In this document: piece after piece, positions 28,675-42,778 of the stretch | Layout of the letters: each line of letters begins with the position of its first letter | Numbering within the stretch: position 1 is the first letter of the stretch | Assembly: GCF_900114645.1 (NCBI RefSeq) | Contig: NZ_FOTR01000010.1 | Coordinates: 1-64,000, forward strand | DNA from: Gracilibacillus orientalis | GTDB taxonomy: Bacteria; Bacillota; Bacilli; Bacillales; Amphibacillaceae | Reading direction: 5' to 3' | Length of the DNA stretch: 64,000 bases | Program-made: the position numbers and the translations under genes | The notes under the pieces: model-generated | The model's database searches: none | What the model was told of the DNA's origin: nothing | Seen by the model: only the letters and a program-made list of their open reading frames with translations

Positions 28675-29697
28675 TCACTTCTCTTGTAATATTGCTTCTT
28701 TAATTTGATTTGCAAAAACTTCTGCAGACAACGGACCACCAAATGTCCATGTATCACCCGGTAATCTATATGTTCTATCTTCTTTTACAAATGCAAGCTC
28801 TTCCCATGCCGGATTGCCTGCCAATTGATCACTAAAAACATTGTCATCTTCCTGAACAATATAGAAGAAATGTGCATCTTGTGCTGTTTGTAATGACTCT
28901 ACACTAGTTTCATCAAATCCGTATAGTTGGAATTCTTCTGACTGATAGGCATTATCCAAACCGATATTAGTCATAATCTCCGTAGCCATCGCATTATCTT
29001 TAAATAAGCGTATAACAGGGGTATTCTCAGAACTGAACGCTTGAGATAAAACAAAGTCAGTATTCTCAATTCCAGCATTAGCAATTTCTGCTTCCGTATC
29101 CTGATAGGTTTGATCTAGGTCAGCTAAAATTTCGTCTGCTTGCTCTTCTTTCTGCACAAGTTTCCCCATTTCTTTGAAGGTAGCTTCCATTTCCTCATAC
29201 TGTGTACCTTCTCCTTCTTCAGGATATGAATTATAAGCCAATGTCGGAGCAATGTCTTTTAAACTGTCAAGGATTGCTTCATGGCGAGAATTTGAAGTAA
29301 TAATTACATCTGGATTTAAAGCGTGAATTGCCTCTAAATTTGGCTCCTGACGGGTACCTACATCTTCTACGTTTTCACCTAGTTCAGGCTCAATATTTAC
29401 CCAAGATTGGTACCCTTCAATATCTGCCATCCCGACAGGTTGTACACCTAGTGCCAATAAATCCTCAGCATACACCCACTCTAGGACTACAATACGTTCT
29501 GGAACTTCTTCAAACGTTTGCTCACCATATATATCAGATACGGTAATGGAACTATTTTCTTCTGCAGATTCATCTTCTGTATTTGTTTCTTCCTGGTTTT
29601 GCTCTTTTTCTGTTGTCTCACTGTCGTCAGTTCCACAAGCAACAGCGAATACACTCACGAATAAACCAATGAATAATAACAGTAAACTCTTTTTCAT
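28675..29697 (-). CDS. Iron-siderophore ABC transporter substrate-binding lipoprotein
   Basis: FecB/YfmC-type helical-backbone metal-receptor protein of 340 residues. The signal peptide has the lipobox AVAC (Cys21). An acidic, Glu-rich linker (about 25-50) comes next, then the binding domain, with ERIVVLEWVYAEDLLALGVQPVG and NLEAIHALNPDVIITSN. The C-terminal LPGDTWTFGGPLSAEVFANQI is typical. Substrate is probably a ferric siderophore. A Fur-box-like sequence lies 36 bp upstream, which explains regulation by iron. It is co-transcribed with the fused permease. Confidence 0.94.
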   Translation of the reverse strand: MKKSLLLLFIGLFVSVFAVACGTDDSETTEKEQNQEETNTEDESAEENSSITVSDIYGEQTFEEVPERIVVLEWVYAEDLLALGVQPVGMADIEGYQSWVNIEPELGENVEDVGTRQEPNLEAIHALNPDVIITSNSRHEAILDSLKDIAPTLAYNSYPEEGEGTQYEEMEATFKEMGKLVQKEEQADEILADLDQTYQDTEAEIANAGIENTDFVLSQAFSSENTPVIRLFKDNAMATEIMTNIGLDNAYQSEEFQLYGFDETSVESLQTAQDAHFFYIVQEDDNVFSDQLAGNPAWEELAFVKEDRTYRLPGDTWTFGGPLSAEVFANQIKEAILQEK

Positions 29698-29732
29698 ATA
29701 AAGATTAGCCCCTCTCTTATGTATTTTCTAAT

Positions 29733-29747
29733 TGAAAAAGATTATCA
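29733..29747 (-). promoter_or_regulatory. Fur box upstream of the siderophore importer
   Basis: On the minus strand TGATAATCTTTTTCA, matching the 7-1-7 Fur consensus TGATAATNATTATCA at 13 of the 14 to 15 defined positions. It is placed 36 bp before the start codon. Confidence 0.7.
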
Positions 29748-29875
29748 ATTGCAACAATAATTATATTACATGCCTGCTAGCAGTCTGTCAAGTAGATTTC
29801 TGTTTCGGTTTAAGTACTGATCTAATTGTACTTGGCATTAAACTCATGCATGGAGGGGCAGAATATTATTACATA

Positions 29876-29916
29876 TAAAAAAGACCTTCAACCTATGTAT
29901 CTTGAAGATCTTTTGG
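29876..29916. terminator. Terminator between DUF4256 gene and siderophore operon
   Basis: AAAGACCTTCAA (29880-29891) pairs with TTGAAGATCTTT (29902-29913) with one mismatch, with A- and T-runs on both flanks. The rest of the gap 29698-29994 holds only the Fur box. Confidence 0.75.
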
Positions 29917-29994
29917 TTTTATAGCTTTGCAATTATGATATTAAAGCCTTTCCCTAGATGAATCGTTCTCCAATTTTGCTGTCTATGCCAAAAT

Positions 29995-30561
29995 TCAGAC
30001 CCTTAGCATACCACGGAATCCCCTGGCACCATAATAGGATTCTGCTCCATTGTGGTACACAAAGACAGTATCGTAGCGACGATCACAAAATAGAGCTCCA
30101 CCGAGTTTTCTAATATTAGCAGGTGTTTGCACCCAGCTAGATGTTTTCAAATCGACATTATCAAGTTTCTGCAATTCGCGGTATTTTTCTTCTGTTAAAA
30201 GTTCTATGTCCATAGCAGTAGCCATATCAATAGCGCTATTTTCTGGTTTGTATTTTTTTCTTGACTCCAGCGCTTCCCTGTCATAACAAACACTTCTACG
30301 GCCTTTAGGACTTTCTGCCGAACAATCATAAAAAAGGTATTCGCCCTGCTTCTTATCATGATCAACAACATCCGGTTCACCGCCAGTTCTTTCCATTTCA
30401 TGGAGTGACCAAAGTTTTTCAGTATTAGCTTCTAGCTTTGCTTGAACTTTAGCCCATTCAAGACCATCATGACGGTGCATGTTCTTTTCAAAACGGTCCT
30501 TCAATACTTCGAGTATTTCTTCACGTTGTTCTAGTGATAACTCCTTATTTTTCTTTGTCAT
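29995..30561 (-). CDS. DUF4256 domain protein
   Basis: 188 residues, almost entirely the DUF4256 domain. Visible family blocks are SLHEMERTGGEPDVV, YLFYDCSAESPKGRRSVCYD, LLTEEKYRELQ, GGALFCDRRYDTVFVYHNGAESYYGARGFRG. There are no membrane segments and no recognised catalytic motif, so it is a soluble cytoplasmic protein of unknown function. AAGGAGG precedes the ATG. It stands alone, and a dyad-rich stretch upstream (30595-30624) may be an operator. Confidence 0.88.
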   Translation of the reverse strand: MTKKNKELSLEQREEILEVLKDRFEKNMHRHDGLEWAKVQAKLEANTEKLWSLHEMERTGGEPDVVDHDKKQGEYLFYDCSAESPKGRRSVCYDREALESRKKYKPENSAIDMATAMDIELLTEEKYRELQKLDNVDLKTSSWVQTPANIRKLGGALFCDRRYDTVFVYHNGAESYYGARGFRGMLRV

Positions 30562-30594
30562 ATTAGTTTCCTCCTTATTATTTTTACTAATAAT

Positions 30595-30624
30595 AGTTAA
30601 CGACTAACTGTCAATTAGTTGACA
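30595..30624. promoter_or_regulatory. Possible operator upstream of the DUF4256 gene
   Basis: The stretch carries related half-sites: AGTTAACGACTAAC, then TGTCAATTAGTTGACA with overlapping dyad symmetry. TTGACA on the minus strand could be a -35 element. No regulator is encoded nearby, so the binding protein is unknown. The gap 30562-30898 otherwise holds only the eno terminator. Confidence 0.35.
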
Positions 30625-30742
30625 AAAAACACCTCAATATTAAATAACTTTCTATTAATTATACATAAAATTTTATAAATATAAAAGCGAGTGGTGGGGA
30701 CGGATGGTTGAAGTACTTTAACAGCGCATTCGATCTATTTAT

Positions 30743-30797
30743 TTAACATAAAAACCCCCTATTCATTGTGATTTAATCACATGTAAATAGGGGGGTT
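30743..30797 (-). terminator. Terminator of the glycolytic operon (after eno)
   Basis: AACCCCCTATT (30753-30763) pairs with AATAGGGGGGTT (30786-30797), with an inner GTGATTTAATCAC stem. The minus strand continues TTTTATG. Confidence 0.88.
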
Positions 30798-30898
30798 CCG
30801 TAATAAATAGTTGTATGTCTTAATTCAGTGTATGACTAAATTTCGAACTCACAAACATGTTGTGTACAACCTAACTCAATTTTTTTCTGTTTGTATCA

Positions 30899-32203
<1,305 letters not shown>

Positions 32204-32213
32204 TTATAAAAAA

Positions 32214-35709
<3,496 letters not shown>

Positions 35710-35767
35710 TAAAATGAACCTCCTTAAGGACTTTGATTTCAGCTGTATTTACGTCTTGATAGTAGGC

Positions 35768-35800
35768 AAAAACGGGAGGAGGACCATTCCCCCTCCCGTT
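35768..35800 (-). terminator. Partial terminator between gapA and pgk
   Basis: AACGGGAGG (35771-35779) pairs with CCTCCCGTT (35792-35800), and the minus strand continues TTTTTGCC. It would end part of the cggR-gapA transcript, as is known for the B. subtilis operon. Confidence 0.75.
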
Positions 35801-35812
35801 CATTTGTTACAC

Positions 35813-36853
<1,041 letters not shown>

Positions 36854-36868
36854 TTATATTTAAAGGGA

Positions 36869-37888
36869 CTAACCCTTTAACAACTGATTTGCTGCCGCTT
36901 CATCTGTGATTAACACACTACTTTTTCCTTGCTTAAAGTAAGATTGAATGGCTTTTGCTTTTGAAGAACCACCAGCTACAGCAATAACATATTGCGCACG
37001 TTCCAGTTCTTCTAATTGCATACCAACAGTGCGAACCTTGTAAACGACCTTCCCTTGCTCATCAAGGTAATAGCCAAAGGCTTCACTCACAGCGTTACCA
37101 CTTCCTAATTCATTTAACACTTGTTCAGAAGCTTTACGGCGTTTTGCCATCGTAATTGCGTCACCAATACTGTGAAGTACTATTTTAGTATCATGAATCA
37201 TTGCTAAAATATCCTTAATAGTTGGTTCTTCAATAATCGAATGGTATGTTTCCTCACTTAATGGGTCAGGGACATATAACATGCGATAATTACCATTTGC
37301 TTTTTTAGCCATCTGTGCGCAAATGGTATTAGCTTGGTTTTCTACTTGCTCTCCTAGCCCACCTCTTGCTGGAACAAAAGTACAATTCGCAGCATGTTCT
37401 AAAGGCTTCATCTGGTTGGCAACTTCCGCCATAGATGTACCACCTGTAACTGCTATTGTTTGATTGGAAGTTAATATGGAACTTAAAAATTGCACACATG
37501 CTTTCCCCATATCCTGTTTAACAGATGATTGTGTGTCACTATTCCCCGATACGATAATGACATGCTCCAATTGTAATTTATCCTTAATTTGAGATTCTAA
37601 AACACGAAATTCAGAAATTTCATTCATAAATGACGATAACTTCTCAATAATCGTGTCCCCATCATCAGTAAGGCGCATTCCCTTTGAGGTCACCATGATA
37701 AATCCATGCTTGCTTAAAAATTCAATTTCACTACGAACTACTCGTTCTTTTAGTTTGATATTATCTGACAAGCTACGGCGTCCGATTGGCTGCATCATTT
37801 GTATGTATTGAAGTATTTTGTATCTTTTCTGCATGATATCGAGTAAATCAGGGTACAATTTTTCTTGAATATCTAGTAAGTCCTTCAA
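36869..37888 (-). CDS. cggR: Central glycolytic genes regulator CggR
   Basis: SorC/DeoR-type repressor of about 339 residues. The start is the TTG at 37888 (read as MKDLLDIQEKLYPDLL), with AAAGGAG 9 bases upstream and good agreement with the 340-residue B. subtilis protein. An upstream ATG at 37960 would place part of the operator inside the coding region. A winged helix-turn-helix (IGRRSLSDNIKLKERVVRSEIEFL, about 35-60) is followed by the sugar-binding domain with VTGGTSMAEVA, FVPARGGLGE and VAGGSSKAKAI. Fructose-1,6-bisphosphate releases it from DNA in B. subtilis. Confidence 0.97.
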   Translation of the reverse strand: MKDLLDIQEKLYPDLLDIMQKRYKILQYIQMMQPIGRRSLSDNIKLKERVVRSEIEFLSKHGFIMVTSKGMRLTDDGDTIIEKLSSFMNEISEFRVLESQIKDKLQLEHVIIVSGNSDTQSSVKQDMGKACVQFLSSILTSNQTIAVTGGTSMAEVANQMKPLEHAANCTFVPARGGLGEQVENQANTICAQMAKKANGNYRMLYVPDPLSEETYHSIIEEPTIKDILAMIHDTKIVLHSIGDAITMAKRRKASEQVLNELGSGNAVSEAFGYYLDEQGKVVYKVRTVGMQLEELERAQYVIAVAGGSSKAKAIQSYFKQGKSSVLITDEAAANQLLKG

Positions 37889-37914
37889 TCGGAAACGCTC
37901 CTTTATTTTTACCG

Positions 37915-37949
37915 GGGAATATTTGTCCCTCGCAGTCGCATTCCGTCCC
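37915..37949 (-). promoter_or_regulatory. CggR operator
   Basis: Two tandem half-palindromes on the minus strand: GGGAC-N6-CGAC, then after about 5 bp GGGAC-N6-TCCC. The arrangement matches the B. subtilis operator (GGGAC-N6-TGTC, twice). It lies between the promoter and the cggR start, so bound repressor would act on early elongation. Confidence 0.88.
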
Positions 37950-37982
37950 ACACAGAACAAAAAAAATCAACTTCCATAAATA

Positions 37983-38011
37983 ATTGTATCAAATGGTATA
38001 GCATCTCTCAA
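37983..38011 (-). promoter_or_regulatory. Promoter of cggR-gapA operon
   Basis: TTGAGA (38011-38006), a 17-bp spacer, then TACAAT (37988-37983) with an extended TGA. The -35 element overlaps the stop codon region of the glutaredoxin-like gene. Confidence 0.8.
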
Positions 38012-38265
38012 CTATTTTCTGAATTATTTTTCATCTTTAGATAGTTTTCGACCTTATCCATGTCAATTATTTCGGTGTCTACAACGGTATCTTCGTCTTT
38101 GACTACTGGGATCATGAGTTGATAAGTTTCTAACAACTCATCATCATTATAAATATTAATTTCTTCTATTTCAAATAAATAGTCTTGTTGCAACATTTCC
38201 AGTGTTGCTTTCGCATCGTCACAAAGGCTACAATTTTCTTTACCATATAGTTTTAATTTCATCAT
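38008..38265 (-). CDS. Glutaredoxin-family (DUF836-like) protein
   Basis: About 85 residues with a thioredoxin fold. The redox motif CSLC is near residue 14 (YGKENCSLCDDAK), and the cis-proline appears in LMIPVVK. The start at 38265 is chosen because AAAGG lies 6 bases upstream; a GTG two codons earlier would overlap it. In many Bacillaceae a gene of this type precedes cggR. Its stop overlaps the -35 region of the cggR promoter. Substrate unknown. No rpoN gene is seen upstream, where a repeat-rich gap begins. Confidence 0.85.
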   Translation of the reverse strand: MMKLKLYGKENCSLCDDAKATLEMLQQDYLFEIEEINIYNDDELLETYQLMIPVVKDEDTVVDTEIIDMDKVENYLKMKNNSENS

Positions 38266-38331
38266 TCCCACCCTTTGAGTTGATTAGAAATCCTTCTCTT
38301 CTTCTTTTTAATGAGTGCTAGGATACGCTAC

Positions 38332-38445
38332 GGCAAGATACTGCGCTTTCCACGGGCACGGCCTCAGCTTCCTCAAAAAACAAAGAACGTTTTCTTGCGG
38401 GATCTTCGGCTCGCGCTGTTCCCGTAGGAGTCTGCGTATCTTGCC
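38332..38445. repeat. Palindromic repeat family A, copy 1
   Basis: 114 bp with perfect 10-bp terminal arms GGCAAGATAC / GTATCTTGCC. The interior has CGCTTTCCACGGGCACGG, GGGATCTTCGG and GTTCCCGTAGGAGTC, shared with the other copies. Inverted relative to copy 2. Confidence 0.8.
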
Positions 38446-38545
38446 TCCGCTTAGGGTATTGTTCTGATTTTTTGAAAGAATAAATTCACAGGAATTAATT
38501 TTTATGATTTTCCACTTTTAAAAGATAGAATGATTGCTTAGTGGA

Positions 38546-38661
38546 GGCAGAATACGGAGACTCCTGTGGGAACAGCACGGGCTGAAGATCCACTTGATAA
38601 TGTGGTTTTCTTTATCAAGTTAGCTCAAAGCCTGTGCCCACGGAAAGCGCAGTATTCTGCC
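38546..38661. repeat. Palindromic repeat family A, copy 2
   Basis: 116 bp with perfect 10-bp arms GGCAGAATAC / GTATTCTGCC. The interior has GACTCCTGTGGGAACAGC, CTGAAGATCCAC and GTGCCCACGGAAAGCG. The gap 38272-38847 contains copies 1 and 2 and no gene. Confidence 0.8.
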
Positions 38662-38847
38662 GGAACGGTATTCCAGCATTATCTTTGGAAAGAATGGAAG
38701 AAAGTCTCACTATAATAAATTTCACTAGTTCACAGTTTTTATCTTTATCGATTTAGCAGTGCAGGTTTTGTTAGGAAGTAAATTCACGCCAAAGTTTTTG
38801 AGCACAAATGTTTAAACTTTCTAATTTTATCAGGAAACTACGTGTGT

Positions 38848-39810
38848 TTAGTTTATTGCTTTCATTCCTGTGTCGATCATTTCTTGGATGACTGCGGCGG
38901 ATTCGTGTAGTTGTTGGGATTCTTTTTCGGTTAGGTCTAGTTCTATGACTTCGCGGATGCCGTTTTCGTTTAGCAGTGCCGGCACGCCGATGTAGAGATC
39001 ATTTAATCCGTATTGCCCCTCTAATTTTGCTGAAACGGTTAAAATAGCATTTTCATTGTTTAAGATTGCTTTTGTTAGTCGAACTAATCCCAGGCCAATG
39101 CCATAATAGGTTGCACCTTTCCGTTCAATAATATGATAGGCAGCATCTCGTACATTCTCAAATATTTCTATCATGTCCTTATTTTGATAAAGGTTATCGA
39201 TATCTGCATATTGGCCTAATGGTACACCACCAATTTGCACATGACTCCATACCGGCAACTCTGAATCTCCATGTTCTCCAATAATATAAGCATGAACATT
39301 TCGAGCATCCACTTCAAAATGTTCTCCTAATAAGTAACGGAACCTAGCAGTATCTAAAATAGTTCCAGAACCAATTACACGTTCTTTTGGTAAGTTGGAT
39401 ATTTCTCTTGTCAGATGTGTTAAAATATCGACCGGATTGGTTGCAACAACAAAAATGCCCTGAAAGTCAACATCCATAACTTTAGTGACAATGCCTTTAA
39501 AAATTTTCGCATTTTTGGTTACAAGGTCTAACCTAGTTTCTCCTGGTTTTTGATTAGCACCTGCAGTTATGACAACTAAATCTGCATTATGACACTCTTC
39601 ATAATCCCCTGCTTTAATACGCATTGGATTGCCAAACGCCATACCATGATTTAAGTCACGAGCTTCTCCTTCTGCTTTTGCTTCATCCAAGTCAATCAGT
39701 ACCAGTTCATTGACCACACCTTGATTTAACAAAGCATAAGCATAACTAGTTCCTACAAACCCTGTTCCAATAATAACTACTTTTCTTAATTTCGTCTTAC
39801 GAATTGGCAT
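38848..39810 (-). CDS. ldh: L-lactate dehydrogenase
   Basis: About 320 residues. It reduces pyruvate to L-lactate with NADH. The NAD motif is [10 protein letters not shown]. Substrate Arg residues lie in NQKPGETR and in TARFRYLL. The catalytic His is in [13 protein letters not shown] near 178. The ATG at 39810 is preferred, with GGAAGG 10 bases upstream; a TTG two codons earlier has short spacing. Its presence suggests fermentative capacity. It is monocistronic, after the terminator at 39892-39922. Confidence 0.96.
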   Translation of the reverse strand: MPIRKTKLRKVVIIGTGFVGTSYAYALLNQGVVNELVLIDLDEAKAEGEARDLNHGMAFGNPMRIKAGDYEECHNADLVVITAGANQKPGETRLDLVTKNAKIFKGIVTKVMDVDFQGIFVVATNPVDILTHLTREISNLPKERVIGSGTILDTARFRYLLGEHFEVDARNVHAYIIGEHGDSELPVWSHVQIGGVPLGQYADIDNLYQNKDMIEIFENVRDAAYHIIERKGATYYGIGLGLVRLTKAILNNENAILTVSAKLEGQYGLNDLYIGVPALLNENGIREVIELDLTEKESQQLHESAAVIQEMIDTGMKAIN

Positions 39811-39891
39811 AAACAACCATTCCTTCCGTTATTAGAAAGTCTTAGTCTTACTTATACTATCATCCATAAAATCTGTTACGCTTATATTACA

Positions 39892-39922
39892 AAATGGGAT
39901 ATAGTTATACTATATCCCATTT
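39892..39922 (-). terminator. Terminator after the FMN-oxidase-like gene
   Basis: Perfect 13-bp stem AAATGGGATATAG with its complement and a 5-nt loop, followed on the minus strand by TTTTG. Confidence 0.85.
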
Positions 39923-39954
39923 AAGATATTTATGAAACAGACTCTCTCTGACAA

Positions 39955-40872
39955 TTATGTGAATAAATGAGCAATTGCCTCTTCTGCCCCTAAAACACCC
40001 GATGTCGCTAATCCATAAATATAACTTTTTCGTATCGAAATAGCATCAGCACCTTGTTGTAGATAGTGATTTAATTCCTCTTTCGCTTTCACTTCTGTTT
40101 CAACAACAACAGTTAACCTTTCACTTGCTATAATATCGATTTTTTCCAGTAAATCAAGATTAGATTGATTAATATTAGACAGGATAATACCTTCCACTTG
40201 CTGCTCTAGTGTCGAACGAACATCATCAAGTGACAAATCTCCGTAAATAAAAATCGGTAACGTTGTAAATTGTTTTAGATATTGAATATCGTCCCAGTTA
40301 ATGTAGCGCTTTTGATATTCGTGAGCTATTTGTTCAGTCAGAGTACTTTTACTAAGATAATTTTTCTTGGTAAAAATCGGATCCACTACAAAATTGGCCG
40401 TTCCTTTTACTAATTGATCTGCTTGGTGATGAATCTTATCATTCGAAACGGATAAAATAATTGCTTGATATCCTGCTAATTCAGCACGCTGGATAAAATG
40501 TTTGGTAAGTTCTAGATCCTGAAAAATATGAGCTTGAAACCAAAGTTCACTATCTGGTACAGCATCACTAATTTCTTCCATGCTATAGGATGAATGACTA
40601 CTAACGATAAAAGGTACCCCTTGCTTACTAGCAGCTTGTGCGGTTGCTAATTCACCATCTTCGTGAAAATAGGTCTGAGCACCAACCGCTCCTAATAAAA
40701 GTGGAGAAATTTTTAGTTTTGATGGTGATGTGCGATTGAGTATGAATGATGTAGAATTTAGCTTTGGAGATGTTACTTGATCTAAAAATAATTTTGCTGC
40801 TTCTGATAATTGTTTTTCAGCTACTTCCTCTATATCCTCTACGACACTTTTTTTTACTTTTGTTTTTACCAT
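39955..40872 (-). CDS. Degenerate FMN-dependent alpha-hydroxy-acid oxidase-like protein
   Basis: 305 residues related to lactate/glycolate oxidases. Recognisable blocks are HEDGELATAQAASKQGVPFIVSS, the Q-containing strand WFQAHIFQD, RAELAGYQAIILSV, and the FMN phosphate loop GADAISIRKSYIYGLATSG. Key catalytic positions are changed. The family's WFQLYVY Tyr is replaced, the Lys of the IKG strand reads IYG, and the His and Arg of SNHGGRQLD read SNINQSNLD. The usual N-terminal 60-70 residues are also shortened. It may bind FMN without oxidase activity. AGGAGG is 9 bases before the ATG. A SAM-I riboswitch directly upstream places it in the methionine/sulfur regulon. Confidence 0.82.
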   Translation of the reverse strand: MVKTKVKKSVVEDIEEVAEKQLSEAAKLFLDQVTSPKLNSTSFILNRTSPSKLKISPLLLGAVGAQTYFHEDGELATAQAASKQGVPFIVSSHSSYSMEEISDAVPDSELWFQAHIFQDLELTKHFIQRAELAGYQAIILSVSNDKIHHQADQLVKGTANFVVDPIFTKKNYLSKSTLTEQIAHEYQKRYINWDDIQYLKQFTTLPIFIYGDLSLDDVRSTLEQQVEGIILSNINQSNLDLLEKIDIIASERLTVVVETEVKAKEELNHYLQQGADAISIRKSYIYGLATSGVLGAEEAIAHLFT

Positions 40873-40898
40873 GTTATATTTCCTCCTAATAATTCAGG

Positions 40899-41060
40899 GA
40901 AACAAAAGGTCCCTCTTGATAAACAAGAGAGACTCTGGCGATTATCTCCCTCTTATTTTCCAAACTAAAGTTTGCAGGATTTAGCACCTTTTAAGCGTAA
41001 ATCACTTAAGGTTGCCGGGTTTCTTCGGGCCAGTCCCTCCACCACTCTTCATAAGAGTAT
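40899..41060 (-). promoter_or_regulatory. SAM-I riboswitch (S-box), internal to the operon
   Basis: On the minus strand the aptamer opens CTCTTATGAAGAGTGGTGG, continues GAGGGACTGGCCCGA and ACCCGGCAACC, and closes with ATAAGAG near 40956-40950 (P1 pairs with CTCTTAT). The terminator stem (40933-40924 with 40918-40909) is followed by CCTTTTGTTT. The closing strand AAGAGGGAGA can alternatively pair with the terminator's first arm, giving an antiterminator. SAM binding should therefore switch expression off. The aptamer begins only about 10 nt after the stop of the acyl-CoA synthetase gene. Confidence 0.94.
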
Positions 41061-41069
41061 CTATATGTT

Positions 41070-42752
41070 TTAATTTTTCACTTTATTAGCTCTTTCTATT
41101 TCTAATGCTTTTAATTGTCTTCTTAAAATCTTTCCACTAATTTTTGTTTTCGGTAATTCATCCATTACTTCAATTTCTCTTGGTGCGGCATGTGCTGATA
41201 GGTTTTTTCTAACATATAATCGAATCTCTTCTAATAATTGCTCTGATTCTTGATATCCAGATCTTAATGTAATAAATGCTTTGACTAATTCCCCGCGTAA
41301 TTCATCAGGTTTACCAATTACGCCTGCTTCCTCAACTGCCGTGTGTTCGATCAACTTACTTTCCACTTCAAATGGACCAATGCGCTCACCAGCAGAGTTG
41401 ATCATGTCATCGTTACGTCCCTGGAAGAAGACATAGCCTTCTTCATCCTGTAACGCTAGGTCTCCGGAGATATACCAGCCCTTATATTGGAAATAGGATT
41501 TAAACTTATCCTGATTTCCCCAAATCTCTTTCATTAGTCCTGGCCATGGTGTACGAACCGCTAATTGACCAACTTCACCATGAGGCAATTCATTACCTTC
41601 CTCATCTAAGATACCAACCTGTATGCCAGGAAAAGATCTCCCCATCGAACCTGGTTTAATTTTCTCAGCAGGAAGATTTACGATTAAATGTCCTCCTGTC
41701 TCCGTCATCCACCATGTATCATGAATACGGACATTTAAACTGTTCCATGCCCATTGGATTACTTCAGGGTTTAATGGCTCACCGACACTTAGCACATGTC
41801 GAACAGATGATAAATCATAATCTTTGTAAAGATCGCCTTTTGACAGTAGCATACGGAAAGCTGTCGGCGCGCTATACCAAATCGTTACCCCTAATTCTTC
41901 AATTAAGGAATACCAATTCTCGGCACTGAAACGCCCGCCTTGGATCACAACTGTTGCTCTGTTCAGTAGTGGAGCAAACAAACCGTAGACACTTCCTGTG
42001 ACCCAGCCTGGGTGGGACGTACACCAATAAACATCGTCATCTTTAATATCTAGTACCCATTTACCTGTTACGATATGGTGTTGAGCAGCACGATGGGCAT
42101 GTAATACCCCTTTTGGTTTACCAGTAGAACCGCTTGTATAATGAATGATTAAACCATCTTCCCAGTCCACCCATTCCACATAGTCGTCACCGTCAACCGG
42201 TTGTAAAGGTTCTTTTTCAATATCCTCCACAAATAGGGTTGTTTCCAATGATGGAATATCTTTTTTGGGAACGCGTTTCACTAATTGCTGATCCGTAATC
42301 AATAACGTACCATCACAATCATTGATACGATCTCTAACTGCATCTTCCATAAAAGCTTCAAATAAAGGACCAGCGATTGCACCTACTTTAATGACAGCCA
42401 ATATGGCAATATAGCATTCTGGTGTTTTAGGAAGAAAAACAAATACACGGTCTCCTCTTGTCACACCATGTCTTTTTAATATACGAGCGTAATGATCGGT
42501 TTGATCTTTTACTTCTTTAAACGTATAAGATCGCTTTTCACCCTCATTAATATAGTGAAGGGCTATTTTATCTCCATATCCTTCATCTACATGACGATCA
42601 ATCGTTTCATATGCTGCATTAATCTTTCCTGTTTTAGCAGCAGATAATAATGCTTTTGCGTCTGACCAATCAAAATTTTCACGAATTTCATCATAGTTGT
42701 TAAGGTTATATTCACCTTCAATTGTTTCTATATGTGTTGTTGCTTGTGACAT
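41070..42752 (-). CDS. acsA: Acetyl-CoA synthetase (AcsA-like)
   Basis: AMP-forming acyl-CoA ligase of 560 residues, close to B. subtilis AcsA along its whole length. The P-loop is HYTSGSTGKPKGVLHAH near 205; YWCTSHPGWVTGSVYGLFAP, WYSAPTAFRML and DTWWMTETGG follow; the hinge is GRNDDMINSAGERIGPFEVE; and the catalytic Lys is in the C-terminal motif KTKISGKILRR near 545, the site acetylated in AcsA proteins. It activates acetate, or a similar short acid, with ATP and CoA. It is the last gene of the SAM-riboswitch operon metY-ssuABC before the internal riboswitch, which is unusual company for acsA. Confidence 0.9.
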   Translation of the reverse strand: MSQATTHIETIEGEYNLNNYDEIRENFDWSDAKALLSAAKTGKINAAYETIDRHVDEGYGDKIALHYINEGEKRSYTFKEVKDQTDHYARILKRHGVTRGDRVFVFLPKTPECYIAILAVIKVGAIAGPLFEAFMEDAVRDRINDCDGTLLITDQQLVKRVPKKDIPSLETTLFVEDIEKEPLQPVDGDDYVEWVDWEDGLIIHYTSGSTGKPKGVLHAHRAAQHHIVTGKWVLDIKDDDVYWCTSHPGWVTGSVYGLFAPLLNRATVVIQGGRFSAENWYSLIEELGVTIWYSAPTAFRMLLSKGDLYKDYDLSSVRHVLSVGEPLNPEVIQWAWNSLNVRIHDTWWMTETGGHLIVNLPAEKIKPGSMGRSFPGIQVGILDEEGNELPHGEVGQLAVRTPWPGLMKEIWGNQDKFKSYFQYKGWYISGDLALQDEEGYVFFQGRNDDMINSAGERIGPFEVESKLIEHTAVEEAGVIGKPDELRGELVKAFITLRSGYQESEQLLEEIRLYVRKNLSAHAAPREIEVMDELPKTKISGKILRRQLKALEIERANKVKN

Positions 42753-42778
42753 TCGATTATCCCCCTTGAAGGCAATTA

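Noticed and set aside
39955-40872. Frameshifted or truncated lactate oxidase
   Set aside because: The frame is uninterrupted, has a strong ribosome site and its own riboswitch and terminator; residue changes rather than frame disruption explain the divergence.
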